64,000 nucleotides of DNA, taken from positions 1-64,000 of the forward strand of contig JAAOYJ010000003.1 in assembly GCA_018221285.1 (NCBI GenBank). Direction: 5' to 3'. The stretch is from Candidatus Pacearchaeota archaeon. Its GTDB lineage: Archaea; Nanobdellota; Nanobdellia; Pacearchaeales; GW2011-AR1. Shown here in pieces: positions 1-8,436 of the stretch. The notes under the pieces are model-generated. The model was not told the DNA's origin, searched no databases, and saw nothing but the letters and a program-made list of their open reading frames with translations. Numbering within the stretch: position 1 is the first letter of the stretch; each line of letters begins with the position of its first letter. The position numbers and the translations under genes are program-made.

Positions 1-1604
1 ATTTCAGTCTCTCCTTCGCCATAATCTCCAGTTCCCAAATTTCTTTCTTTTTCCGCTCCTTCTACCCTTGTTGTCGTCTTAGTCCCAGTAACAGAACCCA
101 ACTTCTCTAAATCAACATCAACAGGTTCAGCAAAACCAACAACTCTAACTTGTTTACTAAAAATATTTTCCTCTCCTTGAGAAGAAGAAAGCATCTTAAT
201 ATCATCTCCTTTAAACCATTTTTTCCCAATCTTAATTCCTTTACTAGTAATCTTTCCTAAGACTCCTTTCACAAAATTAAAAGAGGGAACTCCAGTAGTT
301 TTATCAACAAATGATAATCTAACTTGTCTTGCCATAGAATCAATTTCATCCTCACTCAGCTTATCTGATTTTTCTGTCTTTGCAAAAAACACCGCATACA
401 AATCTTCTTTCTGCTGCTCTTTCTTAAACTCAACATAACCCAAATAAACAGACTTCCGACTAGAATCAGTGGTTTGATACAGATAATCCCCAACAGCATA
501 AGTCTTTGTCTGGCAATTTGTAGTTTTAGCATTCTTCCCACTTAATTCAGGAGTTACTTCTGCTTCTCCTGTTTCATAACCACAAATACTCAAATTCACC
601 CGAGGACTAATCATCAACTTAAAAGTATTACTTCCGCTAAGGAAACCTGAAGTTTCATCTTCCTTACACTTTATTGTAACTTTCTCATTAACCCCTTGTT
701 TCTCTATCTTTCTTACATTACACCTATTCTCCAAAAAGTCCTCTCCCTCCCCAACCTCAACAATATCTCCATTAATATTCAACTTCGCCCTTGTATCGGG
801 ATTCTCAAAACTATCTAACTTCAACTGCAATCTTGCTAAACAATCATCAAGTGTAGGAAGTGAAATCTTTCTTGAAGTCTCTCCTTTTTTCAAATCAACA
901 CTTGCAACCTTTCGCGTGCCATCATAAACCGAAACAACAGCACCTTCATTATCAATACTCTCTGCTCTCAAATACCCTCTTCTCTCCCAAAAACTATATT
1001 GATTCTTGTTATTCTCAAATTCAGCATCAGTCATCTCTGGAAGATAAAAACTAGACCTGCCTATTCCAAAAGCATTCTTAATATCATACTTAATCTTTGC
1101 AGTCATATTTCCTTTAACAAAATCAGGCATAGAAGATTCATTTTCATTCTTCTTTAAAACTATCACTGCATAGCCAATATTATTCAAAAATGGTGAATTC
1201 AAATTTCCCTTAACTCCCAAGGCTGCTCGCGCAGGATGAAACCCAACCCCAGAAATTTCAGAAGGAGTTTGTCCTGAAAAAGAAATACTCTCAATTGCTT
1301 CAACATCTATCAAAGGATTTATCTTTGTTGCTCCAAGCTGACAAAACACTGGAACATTTTGCTCCTCTAACAAATCACTTCTAACAACAGCAGGAGTACA
1401 TCCAAAAGGCGCAATCTGAATCAAAAAATCCTCTCCAGCCGCGCACATCTCTTTATGATAATCTACCGAAGAGCTTCCAACAAACGAACTAGAGCCAGAG
1501 GAATAATAATTCGATCTCATATAAGCTGCTGAAGTGAAAGACATTACTAACAAAACTCCAAATAAGAAAATTATTCCAAGCCGCATTTGTTTTTTATTTA
1601 TCAT
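1..1604 (-). CDS. Large secreted or surface protein, C-terminus beyond the window
   Basis: An open frame runs from an ATG at 1604 to the left window edge without a stop, giving about 534 codons. It starts with basic residues and a hydrophobic stretch ending in SFTSA, which looks like a signal peptide or membrane anchor. The region after it contains Cys, a long Ser-rich segment and beta-rich sequence. The start overlaps the TGA of the upstream 621-aa gene by four bases (ATGA), so the two are translationally coupled. I do not recognise the family. Large paired surface proteins next to pilin-like proteins are common in DPANN genomes, so an envelope role is inferred only. Confidence 0.8.
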   Translation of the reverse strand, partial: MINKKQMRLGIIFLFGVLLVMSFTSAAYMRSNYYSSGSSSFVGSSSVDYHKEMCAAGEDFLIQIAPFGCTPAVVRSDLLEEQNVPVFCQLGATKINPLIDVEAIESISFSGQTPSEISGVGFHPARAALGVKGNLNSPFLNNIGYAVIVLKKNENESSMPDFVKGNMTAKIKYDIKNAFGIGRSSFYLPEMTDAEFENNKNQYSFWERRGYLRAESIDNEGAVVSVYDGTRKVASVDLKKGETSRKISLPTLDDCLARLQLKLDSFENPDTRAKLNINGDIVEVGEGEDFLENRCNVRKIEKQGVNEKVTIKCKEDETSGFLSGSNTFKLMISPRVNLSICGYETGEAEVTPELSGKNAKTTNCQTKTYAVGDYLYQTTDSSRKSVYLGYVEFKKEQQKEDLYAVFFAKTEKSDKLSEDEIDSMARQVRLSFVDKTTGVPSFNFVKGVLGKITSKGIKIGKKWFKGDDIKMLSSSQGEENIFSKQVRVVGFAEPVDVDLEKLGSVTGTKTTTRVEGAEKERNLGTGDYGEGETE

Positions 1605-3466
1605 CTAAAACTTATCTCCAATCCTTTAGTTTCGAATATAAAATAATTATCCTGTAAGTTTTCAAGCGACACAGGGGTTGGCAAACTTTCTGCATTTATC
1701 TCAATAACACTTGAACCAGCAAGCTCATTCTCTAAAACATAATAATTCTCATTGCCTCCTCCTGCCAAAGCATTTGAAATAACCTGTGCAGGAATATCAA
1801 TATTAAAACACTGTTCTTTTGTCAATCCAAACAATCCTCCCACTCCTGTCTGCGGAACTTCCATACACTGTTCCCTTGTCATAGCATCCAACTTAATCGA
1901 AGAATTTCTATAAACTTGAACTTGAACCTCATACTGCCCTTCACTTAATTCGACACTCTTTTGATCCGGATAAACAACTGTCTTTGAGGAATCATCAGAA
2001 ATAAAATTCACAATCGCATTCTTACTATAATCACTTCCTTCCAACTTCAATTCAATATCCAACTCATAAAGCCGATCTAAGATAATATCAACACTCCCAG
2101 ATTCAGTGGTCGAGTAAACATATTCTGCATTCTCAAACCCTTCTGCTTTCGCAACAATTCTTCCATTGACGCACTGAGGGAATTCTTCAACAAGTGGATT
2201 TGTCGTCGTGCTTCCAATGCTACAAACTTCATTAAAACATTCATAAGAAATATCTGCAGGAACATGGTTCAGCCGAACATCGTAAGTATTCACTTCGACC
2301 CCAATATTTTTATATTCGCATAAACCAGAATCTTCAAATCCAACAGCGCTTGTATCCAAAGCCTCACGAGGAACATTTCCTTGGAGAACAACTGCAAGAG
2401 GAAACTGAAAAATTTCACCCGTGCCCCTTAAAGTATCACTTGAAAAAATCTGAACCAAAACAAGATATTTTACATTGTAAACAAAATGATAAGGAACATA
2501 ACAAAAACCTAGTGCCCCTAAACCTGGTTGGTTTCCAATAGGACTCGCCATTAAGATATTTCCTTCAGAAGGCGCAACCTCAAAACTCGCTGGCCACTCC
2601 TTTGAATTAATAAATCCCACATCTCCTTCTACAGGAACATCGATAACAAAATATTCATTCTCCTTCTTATTCAAAGAATAATCTCCTCCCTTAACTTTCA
2701 GTGCCAGCGTATTTACCTCAATAGCTTCCTGCAACTCATCAAAAACTTTGTCCCCGCTCCAAGTCATAGGCGAACACGTCAACTCAACACCATCAACTGG
2801 CGCATAAAGTCTCAAAGTATCAACAGCATATTCTTCTAAAAACAAATTCTCTTGCTCATACTCATAAATCTCAATAGCAGAATCATAGAGCACCCCCAAA
2901 TCAGACCGAACATCAATCTTATGATTTCTCACGACAACACTATCCTCTCCCTTCTTAATACTCAAATCCATATTCAAATTAACCCTTACATCATTGTCTC
3001 TAATATCAATCTCTGTCGCCGGAGTCTCCAAAACAATCTCAAAACCTTGCTCATAAAATCCCTCAAAAATACAATCTCTCACCTCATTATCTATAAATTC
3101 TCCTAGCTGTCTTTCCATCTCTCTCTTTGACGGAACCTGCTCTCTCTGAAGATTATTTCCAGAAACATAATACCAATAAGGAATAGAATTTCCTAGAAAG
3201 TTAAGCTGCGAAGAAAAAGGCATGTACTCTGAACCAAGTTCGAAATCCGGGAGCGTGATATATCCTGCTTGGCTTTCAAGAATATCAATTCCAACTAAAG
3301 TATCTCCCTCGAGACACGACAAGAAACTTGTATAAACAGGTTCAAGGTTCGCTGGAATTCCTTCAAGACCAAGTGAATCTCTAAACGTAAAATACACAAT
3401 AATGCCTCCAACAAGAACTATTGCAATTATAATAAAAACCGTTACTTGTGCTCTTTTGTCTCTCAT
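1601..3466 (-). CDS. Large pilin-like surface protein with class III leader
   Basis: 621 residues. The N-terminus (KRA, then QVTVF and a long hydrophobic run) fits the archaeal class III (type IV pilin) signal, cleaved after Ala before Gln and leaving one membrane helix. The rest is extracellular-type sequence with scattered Cys. A segment near residues 460-530 has alternating beta strands resembling a carboxypeptidase-regulatory-like or PEGA fold (weak). It overlaps the upstream 42-aa ORF and the downstream gene by four bases each, so the three form one operon. It is much longer than ordinary pilins (about 100-200 aa) and may be a tip or adhesion subunit. Exact function is unknown. Confidence 0.82.
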   Translation of the reverse strand: MRDKRAQVTVFIIIAIVLVGGIIVYFTFRDSLGLEGIPANLEPVYTSFLSCLEGDTLVGIDILESQAGYITLPDFELGSEYMPFSSQLNFLGNSIPYWYYVSGNNLQREQVPSKREMERQLGEFIDNEVRDCIFEGFYEQGFEIVLETPATEIDIRDNDVRVNLNMDLSIKKGEDSVVVRNHKIDVRSDLGVLYDSAIEIYEYEQENLFLEEYAVDTLRLYAPVDGVELTCSPMTWSGDKVFDELQEAIEVNTLALKVKGGDYSLNKKENEYFVIDVPVEGDVGFINSKEWPASFEVAPSEGNILMASPIGNQPGLGALGFCYVPYHFVYNVKYLVLVQIFSSDTLRGTGEIFQFPLAVVLQGNVPREALDTSAVGFEDSGLCEYKNIGVEVNTYDVRLNHVPADISYECFNEVCSIGSTTTNPLVEEFPQCVNGRIVAKAEGFENAEYVYSTTESGSVDIILDRLYELDIELKLEGSDYSKNAIVNFISDDSSKTVVYPDQKSVELSEGQYEVQVQVYRNSSIKLDAMTREQCMEVPQTGVGGLFGLTKEQCFNIDIPAQVISNALAGGGNENYYVLENELAGSSVIEINAESLPTPVSLENLQDNYFIFETKGLEISFR

Positions 3467-3591
3467 TTCTTCCCTCCTGAAACTTTCTTTTTGATTAATT
3501 CGATAATCTCAGTATTAATATCTTTGTCAATGAGCGCTTTAAACTTTTCCCACAATTTCTCATCCTCTATCAGGAGTAAATATTTTTTCAT
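3463..3591 (-). CDS. Small charged helical protein (42 aa), first gene of surface operon
   Basis: The ATG is at 3591 with GAGG eight bases upstream, and the stop overlaps the ATG of the 621-aa gene as ATGA. The product is highly charged (MKKYLLLIEDEKLWEKF...) and predicted helical, with a Lys-rich end. The tight coupling on the downstream side and the good ribosome site support a real gene. The family is unknown; small antitoxin-like or regulatory proteins look like this, but nothing diagnostic is present. Confidence 0.6.
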   Translation of the reverse strand: MKKYLLLIEDEKLWEKFKALIDKDINTEIIELIKKKVSGGKK

Positions 3592-3625
3592 AATAACCTC
3601 TAATTAATCCATCCTAAGAAAATCT

Positions 3626-3670
3626 CATATATAAATGTTTCTTATTAACTAACTTACTGAGTAAGTTAGT
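3626..3670. promoter_or_regulatory. TATA box plus perfect 11-bp palindrome (candidate operator)
   Basis: An 11-base inverted repeat (ACTAACTTACT / AGTAAGTTAGT, one-base spacer) spans 3648-3670. On the minus strand a TATA-like stretch (TTTATATAT, about 3627-3637) follows it directly, upstream of the operon starting at 3591. The palindrome covers the place of the BRE and upstream activator region. A dimeric regulator site is the simplest reading. Confidence 0.5.
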
Positions 3671-3719
3671 AAGTAAAAGATATTAATAATAATTAAAATA
3701 ACAATTAAACAAAATATTT

Positions 3720-3938
3720 CTAATTCCTCTTAGCCCTAAAATAATTTATCGCTCCAAAAAGCATAAAGATCCCTCCTGCAAAGATTATCCATGAATCAAA
3801 CTTGGAAACAACTTCTGGGATTGGATAAAACTGAAAAGGGACATTAATAAAATAAACCCCAAGAATCAAATAAATCACAAAGACAAAAGCATTCACCTTC
3901 TTCTTTTCATCTGGTTCTTCTCTCTTTCTCCCAAACAT
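3720..3938 (-). CDS. Small two-helix membrane protein (72 aa)
   Basis: Charged N-terminus (MFGRKREEPDEKKK), then two hydrophobic helices (about residues 17-37 and 48-66) and a basic tail (FRAKRN). It lies alone between the palindromic promoter region and tRNA-Val. No family is recognised. The topology suggests cytoplasmic ends with a short outside loop containing Pro and Tyr. Confidence 0.65.
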   Translation of the reverse strand: MFGRKREEPDEKKKVNAFVFVIYLILGVYFINVPFQFYPIPEVVSKFDSWIIFAGGIFMLFGAINYFRAKRN

Positions 3939-3992
3939 ATTTAGTTAAATAAACAAACATATTTAAATATTCCTAAAGATAATTAACATCAA

Positions 3993-4064
3993 GGTCCCAT
4001 AGTCCAGTGGCTAAGACGTGTCCTTGACTTGGACGAGATCCAGGTTCGATTCCTGGTGGGACCA
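3993..4064 (+). tRNA. tRNA-Val (GAC)
   Basis: Full cloverleaf: acceptor GGTCCCA/TGGGACC, D-arm GTC/GAC, anticodon stem TGTCC/GGACG with loop TTGACTT, 4-base variable loop and T-arm CCAGG-TTCGATT-CCTGG, discriminator A. The loop puts GAC at 34-36, reading GUC (Val). Position 37 is T, which is unusual because this base is nearly always a purine. No intron and no encoded CCA. Confidence 0.85.
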
Positions 4065-4103
4065 TTCCACTAACTTTAAAAACCAAAAAAATCTGTTTCT
4101 ATC

Positions 4104-4424
4104 ATGAAAATACCTAAGACAACCAACAGATTTTGTCCTTATTGTAATAAGAAAACTCCTCAGAAGATCAAAGCATTAGGAACAGGTTTTGCAAGAGGAA
4201 CAATGACTCGAGGAGGAGGAAGAACAAGGGCCAGACTGAGAGGACTAGCAAGAGGCATTGGAAACTTAGGTAAGTGGGGTTCAAAACCAGCCCAAGCAAA
4301 GCACAAAAGAAAATCCAAAACAACTAAAAAACCAAACATAATGTACACATGTGGAGAATGTAAGAAATCCAAATACAGATCTTCAAAAAGAAATAAACGG
4401 ACTAGCAAATTAATACAAGAATAA
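4104..4424 (+). CDS. rpl44e: Ribosomal protein eL42 (L44e)
   Basis: 106-residue basic protein of the large ribosomal subunit. It has the two zinc-binding pairs of the family: CPYC near residue 11 and CGEC near residue 83. Between them is a Gly/Arg-rich loop (about residues 27-52), longer than in most archaeal eL42 (about 92-95 aa). The stop is one base from the ATG of eS1, so the two are co-transcribed. The extended Arg-rich loop is the only odd point. In the family this protein sits near the E site. Confidence 0.9.
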   Translation: MKIPKTTNRFCPYCNKKTPQKIKALGTGFARGTMTRGGGRTRARLRGLARGIGNLGKWGSKPAQAKHKRKSKTTKKPNIMYTCGECKKSKYRSSKRNKRTSKLIQE

Positions 4425-4425
4425 A

Positions 4426-5022
4426 ATGGCAAAACCAACAAAAAAGAAAAAAAGGTTTTTCGACGTCGAAATGCCAATCCTTGGAAAAGAAACTCAATTA
4501 ATAGGATATGAATTAAAGGATTTAGAAGGAAGATTCATCAAGTATGACTTGACAAGAACCTTAAGAGGTAAAAGTATGATTCTAAAATTAAAGGTAAAAA
4601 TTGAAGATGATAAAGCGACTTCTACTCCAAAGGAAACAAAACTAATGCCTTCATTCTTGAGACGGATGATGAGAAAAGGGACTAACTATGTTGAGGATTC
4701 ATTTTCAACAGAATGTAAGGATGCACAAGTCAGAATCAAACCATTTATGATCACAAGGAGAAAGGTCTCAAGAGCCGTAAGAAAAGCTCTGAGAGAAAAG
4801 GCTCGAGAGGAATTAACAAATTATGTGAAAGATAAAACAGCGGATGAACTATTCGACGATATCCTCAAAAACCAAATTCAAAAACCTCTAAGTCTAAAAC
4901 TGAAAAAAGTTTACCCTCTTTCTCTTTGCGAGATAAGAGTGTTTAAGGTTGAAAAGGAATTGGAAGTGAAGAAAGAGGAAAAACCAAAAAAGGATTCTGA
5001 TAAAATTAAGGAAGAAAAATGA
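4426..5022 (+). CDS. rps3ae: Ribosomal protein eS1 (S3Ae)
   Basis: 198 residues, matching archaeal eS1 in length and pattern: a basic start with KKRFFDVEMP, a central segment with RTLRGKS, then ITRRKVSRAVRKALRE and a charged Lys/Glu tail. It belongs to the small ribosomal subunit. It lies directly after eL42 (one-base gap) and overlaps the next gene by four bases (ATGA). Identification is from pattern, and confidence is high. Confidence 0.9.
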   Translation: MAKPTKKKKRFFDVEMPILGKETQLIGYELKDLEGRFIKYDLTRTLRGKSMILKLKVKIEDDKATSTPKETKLMPSFLRRMMRKGTNYVEDSFSTECKDAQVRIKPFMITRRKVSRAVRKALREKAREELTNYVKDKTADELFDDILKNQIQKPLSLKLKKVYPLSLCEIRVFKVEKELEVKKEEKPKKDSDKIKEEK

Positions 5023-5582
5023 CAACATTCATTCTACATGGAGGATATCCTAACAAACCTTCTCAAAGTAATGATGATTTTTATTCTGAAATTGTAAAAA
5101 GGGTTCCAAATAATGGTAAAATATTATTCATTTACTTTGCTAGAAGCCAAGACCAATGGAAGAACCGTCTAGAAAAAGATATTAAAAACTTTAGAAAAAC
5201 AAAAACTCAAAAGAATTTTGAATTTGAAGTCGCAAGTCCTGAAATAAATAAGTTAACAGACCAAATAACTTCTTCGGACTGTATTTATATTAGGGGAGGG
5301 AGAAACTATACTTTAAAAGACATATTAACAAAAGTAGATAATTTTGGGAAACTAATAGAAGGAAAAATAGTTATCGGTTCCTCTTTTGGAGCATATATCC
5401 TTTCAAAATATTTTTATGGTAAAAGTAAGGATAGGATTGTTGAGGGGCTTGGAATTCTTCCAATAAAAGTTCTCTGCCATTATGATTCTTCCAAGAAGAA
5501 TCAACTTGAATTGCTGAGAGCTCATGGAGAGAATATTCCAATTAAAACGATTCCCGAAACAGAGTTCATTATAATAGAATAA
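5019..5582 (+). CDS. S51-family (dipeptidase E-like) peptidase, short C-terminus
   Basis: 187 residues with the Rossmann-like S51 layout: N-terminal FILHGGYP, a mid segment IYIRGGRNYTL, and GSSFGAY near residue 120, where the family has its nucleophile Ser (usually GxSAG). It overlaps eS1 by ATGA. Compared with the second S51 protein of this window (14541-15209, 222 aa), it ends about 28 residues early, right after IPETEFIIIE. A homing endonuclease gene begins 54 bases later. Substrate is unknown; the family cleaves Asp-X dipeptides or cyanophycin-type peptides. Confidence 0.75.
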   Translation: MTTFILHGGYPNKPSQSNDDFYSEIVKRVPNNGKILFIYFARSQDQWKNRLEKDIKNFRKTKTQKNFEFEVASPEINKLTDQITSSDCIYIRGGRNYTLKDILTKVDNFGKLIEGKIVIGSSFGAYILSKYFYGKSKDRIVEGLGILPIKVLCHYDSSKKNQLELLRAHGENIPIKTIPETEFIIIE

Positions 5583-5635
5583 CAAACCTTTTAAATTAAG
5601 ATTTCTTTATATTTACACTTCAGACGCTCTAAAAA

Positions 5636-6292
5636 ATGAATCTTATTAATGAAATTTCTAGTGAATTGACTAAGAGAAATATTTTTCATAAGATAGAGAA
5701 AAACTTCATAAGGACTAGAAAAAGCAAAATAAAGGTCCCAATAATAACTAATGACATCGCTTATCTCTTAGGAGTAATTAGAGGGGACGGATCATTATGC
5801 CAATCCAAAAGGAAAAAAGGAGGTTATCATTATATATTTAGAATCTATTCTGGAGAAGAGAAGTACCTAAATTATCTTAATAAACTATTCAAAGATTTAT
5901 TTTTGATAGAAGGAAAAATAATAAAAGATAAAAGAAAACAAAATGCTTATCATTTAGTAATCAAAAACGTGATTATCTTCTTTTATTTCGTTAGTTTAGG
6001 AAGTGAAATTGGTAAAAAGAAATTTGGAAAGCTTCCTCAAATAGTTAAAGATAAACAAAGATATTTTAGACATTATCTTGCAGGACTTGTTGATACCGAC
6101 GGAAGCACCTATAATAAAAGGATTCAATTAAAACAGAAAAGCAGACCCTTATTAAAAAACATTAGAGTTCTCGCGAATAGAATGGGTTTAAATTGTTCTG
6201 AACCAAAAGTAAATTATACTAATCAAAAACCTTACTACTATATCAGATTTGACAATAGATTGCCATTAAGATTGAAACAATCAAATTTTTAA
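5636..6292 (+). CDS. Free-standing LAGLIDADG homing endonuclease
   Basis: 218 residues with two LAGLIDADG helices: LLGVIRGDGSL (about residue 43) and LAGLVDTDGST (about residue 147). Both keep the catalytic acidic residues, so the enzyme looks active. It is not inside an intein or intron frame. It stands between a shortened S51 peptidase gene and tRNA-Thr, with its own TATA box (about 5606-5616). The C-terminal part is basic and probably DNA-binding. The target site is unknown; the neighbouring genes are candidates. Confidence 0.85.
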   Translation: MNLINEISSELTKRNIFHKIEKNFIRTRKSKIKVPIITNDIAYLLGVIRGDGSLCQSKRKKGGYHYIFRIYSGEEKYLNYLNKLFKDLFLIEGKIIKDKRKQNAYHLVIKNVIIFFYFVSLGSEIGKKKFGKLPQIVKDKQRYFRHYLAGLVDTDGSTYNKRIQLKQKSRPLLKNIRVLANRMGLNCSEPKVNYTNQKPYYYIRFDNRLPLRLKQSNF

Positions 6293-6316
6293 ACCAATAA
6301 AATTTAATCTTATTAT

Positions 6317-6388
6317 GCCTGCGTAGCTCAGTGATAGAGCATTTGCCTTGTAAGCAAAGGGTCGGGGGTTTGAATCCCTCCGCAGGCT
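6317..6388 (+). tRNA. tRNA-Thr (TGT)
   Basis: Acceptor GCCTGCG/CGCAGGC, D-arm GCTC/GAGC, anticodon stem TTTGC/GCAAA with loop CTTGTAA (anticodon TGT), T-arm GGGGG-TTTGAAT-CCCTC (one G-T pair), discriminator T as is usual for archaeal tRNA-Thr. No intron. Confidence 0.95.
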
Positions 6389-6399
6389 TTTTAAAATAA

Positions 6400-6816
6400 T
6401 TAATTTCTCATATCAAGATGATATACTACAAAACCTGTACCTAAATTAACTCTATTCAAATAATTCAAAGAAACTTCTTCTGTTCCAAGATATTTAATAA
6501 CTAAATTTTTAATATCTTTTGTACCTACTGCTCCCCCCATATCTCGAGAATGATTTTTTATTACTTTAATATCTCTTTTAAAATTTGATTTAAGAGCTTT
6601 CTCAAACATTTCTTCAAAAAAACCTTGAGAACTCCATGTAATTCCTTCGAGGCTATCTGATTTAACAATCAGCCAATCAACCGGATTATCCAAAGAAGTC
6701 AATTTCTCAGAAATACGTAAGTAAAGGGTCTCTAAAAATTTGGTAATATATTCCCCTTCTCCATCAGGACAATGAGAATGATCTATAACTGTATAAATAT
6801 TTTGATCTTTTACCAT
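6400..6816 (-). CDS. Hypothetical soluble protein (138 aa)
   Basis: Not recognised. Mixed alpha/beta composition without signal or membrane segment. It opens with a hydrophobic strand and an acidic/His patch (IDHSHCPDGEGE), then KNHSRDMGGAVG in the middle. A TATA-like stretch about 24 bases upstream of the ATG supports a leaderless start at 6816. It is transcribed toward tRNA-Thr. Confidence 0.6.
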   Translation of the reverse strand: MVKDQNIYTVIDHSHCPDGEGEYITKFLETLYLRISEKLTSLDNPVDWLIVKSDSLEGITWSSQGFFEEMFEKALKSNFKRDIKVIKNHSRDMGGAVGTKDIKNLVIKYLGTEEVSLNYLNRVNLGTGFVVYHLDMRN

Positions 6817-6866
6817 CTTTTCTTAAGAATACTTCTTTTTTAAGAATTTATGTGATTAAAAAATAA

Positions 6867-7205
6867 TCACTTCTTCTTCATCCTTTTCTTCTCTAACTTC
6901 TCTCTACTTTTCAAAAAACTCTTGAAAAACCAAAACTCAGACAAAAGATTTGGTATTGCCCAAAGAACCGAAATAAACCCCATCAAAAAAATATAGATAT
7001 AATAATCAGATATATCATCTGTTAAAAGAGGGTTACCTGTAATTGAAAAATAGATTAAGGAAATCCCTGCATAAATCAACACAACTGCCAGGAACTTCTC
7101 AAGAATTTCAGCAGGCTCGCTAATAAACTTTCTCTCAAGGATTAGTACAAATAAGTAATACAGCAAAAACGTCGATATCACAACAAGATACGCTATTCCT
7201 TCCAT
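6867..7205 (-). CDS. Small membrane protein with three helices (112 aa)
   Basis: Three hydrophobic helices (about residues 4-24, 36-56, 66-88), then a basic tail ending in KKRMKKK, so the C-terminus is cytoplasmic. A TATA-like CTTAAAAAC about 27 bases upstream fits a leaderless start. Family not recognised. Confidence 0.65.
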   Translation of the reverse strand: MEGIAYLVVISTFLLYYLFVLILERKFISEPAEILEKFLAVVLIYAGISLIYFSITGNPLLTDDISDYYIYIFLMGFISVLWAIPNLLSEFWFFKSFLKSREKLEKKRMKKK

Positions 7206-7239
7206 ATTTGGTTAAAGAGAAATGTGTTTTTAAGATTTT

Positions 7240-7301
7240 AGTTACCCAACGTATTAAATTCTTTTCTATTAATTATTCTTCCCAATCCTCGCGTCAGCAA
7301 G
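7240..7301. repeat. Dispersed intergenic repeat R1 with GC hairpin
   Basis: Begins AGTTACCCAAC, continues through TTCTATTAAT and ends in a GC-rich hairpin with loop GTCA (CTCGC-GTCA-GCAAG). The same order of motifs occurs at 17902-17946 (without the hairpin) and 24136-24194. It fills the gap between two minus-strand genes; the start region overlaps the upstream flank of the 112-aa gene. Confidence 0.55.
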
Positions 7302-7318
7302 AACAATATTCCCCAGAA

Positions 7319-8176
7319 CTACTCTTTCTTCTCTTCCTTCTTTTTCTTAGCCCTTAATTCCATCAATTCTTTCTCATCATCAATTAATCTTTGTTTCACT
7401 ACTTTAACTTTCTCATCCTTCTCTTCCTTCAACTTCTCGACCTTATCAGTCATTTTTTCTAATTCCTCTTCAGCTTCCTCCAAAGTCTCTTCCTCAGCAC
7501 TCTCTGCAACATCTTCCTTCAAATCCTTTAAGCCCTTCTCTAATTTATGTTTATGTTTCTTAAAAACAAAAAACAAAATCCCAAAGATTAAAATCACTCC
7601 AATCCCATAATAAATATTTTTCATAGAAAAAGACCCCTCCCTCTCAGAAAATACAAAACCTACCTTCCTCAAAAAACCTTCTGAGCTTTCATTTGAGGCA
7701 TTTTGTTCAGCAATATTCTCAGCCCCATTAACATCATCGTTAGTTAATTCACCTGTCTGATTCTCAGTCGCATTTAAGTCGGTTTGATTTTCCACTAATG
7801 GCTCAATCTCTTCAAGAACAATCTCTTGGTAATCTTTATCAATTTCAACAACTCCAGGAATAAAAGTTAGTACAACCTTTTTACCAGCAGTAATATTCTC
7901 GAATCTTTCACTAAGAACTACATCACTCCCCTTCATCAAAAAAACAGATAAAATAAAAGTCTCTACATCATCTGAAAACACATAAGAAAACTCACCTGTC
8001 TCTCCAGAATTATTAGTCATAGCTAGAAAAGAAATTGGAGGAGGAGTTGGATTCAAAAATTGGAGGTTTAAAGTATGATTGGATAAAGTATTGATTTTTA
8101 TTTCAGTATCAATTGCACTTACGAAACTAACCAATAACAAACAAACAACTAAACTCAACACAATGCCTCTTTTCAT
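7319..8176 (-). CDS. Secreted, membrane-anchored protein with charged coiled-coil tail (285 aa)
   Basis: Signal peptide (basic start, VVCLLLVSFVSA), an outside domain of about 150 residues rich in Asn and Glu with N-glycosylation sequons, one membrane helix (about residues 188-207), then a long Lys/Glu-rich coiled coil (about 210-285) facing the cytoplasm. This single-pass layout could transmit an outside signal inward or tether cytoplasmic factors. Family not recognised. A TATA box lies in the divergent region 8177-8276. Confidence 0.75.
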   Translation of the reverse strand: MKRGIVLSLVVCLLLVSFVSAIDTEIKINTLSNHTLNLQFLNPTPPPISFLAMTNNSGETGEFSYVFSDDVETFILSVFLMKGSDVVLSERFENITAGKKVVLTFIPGVVEIDKDYQEIVLEEIEPLVENQTDLNATENQTGELTNDDVNGAENIAEQNASNESSEGFLRKVGFVFSEREGSFSMKNIYYGIGVILIFGILFFVFKKHKHKLEKGLKDLKEDVAESAEEETLEEAEEELEKMTDKVEKLKEEKDEKVKVVKQRLIDDEKELMELRAKKKKEEKKE

Positions 8177-8276
8177 GGAGTAATTAAAATTTTATAATTT
8201 ATAAATATTACTCTTCTACAAAATATCTTTTATAATCTCTTCAAAACATTTATAAGAAATAATTCTATAGATAATC

Positions 8277-8426
8277 ATGGCAAAATTTAGCAAAGATCAA
8301 TGGATTGGTTTGATTCTGATTATTGCTGCGATTCTTATCTGGGTTCCTTTAGGCCCTCTTAGATTTCTTGGACAACTAGGTCCAATCGCAGTAGTTTTGA
8401 TTGGAATCTATCAACTATTTAGATAA
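8277..8426 (+). CDS. Very small membrane protein (49 aa)
   Basis: Reads MAKFSKDQWIGLILIIAAIL... with two hydrophobic stretches separated by a Pro/Gly turn (VPLGPLRFLG). A TATA box TTTATAAG lies about 25 bases before the ATG, fitting a leaderless transcript. The frame and promoter support a real gene; function unknown. Confidence 0.6.
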   Translation: MAKFSKDQWIGLILIIAAILIWVPLGPLRFLGQLGPIAVVLIGIYQLFR

Positions 8427-8436
8427 ACAAAAAGGG

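Noticed and set aside
3648-3670. Palindrome as transcription terminator of the 72-aa gene
   Set aside because: It lacks a T-run after it, and archaeal termination relies on T-runs; its place at the next promoter fits an operator better.
4160-4477. 105-aa minus-strand ORF opposite eL42/eS1
   Set aside because: It lies opposite two ribosomal protein genes and has an odd composition; shadow frame.
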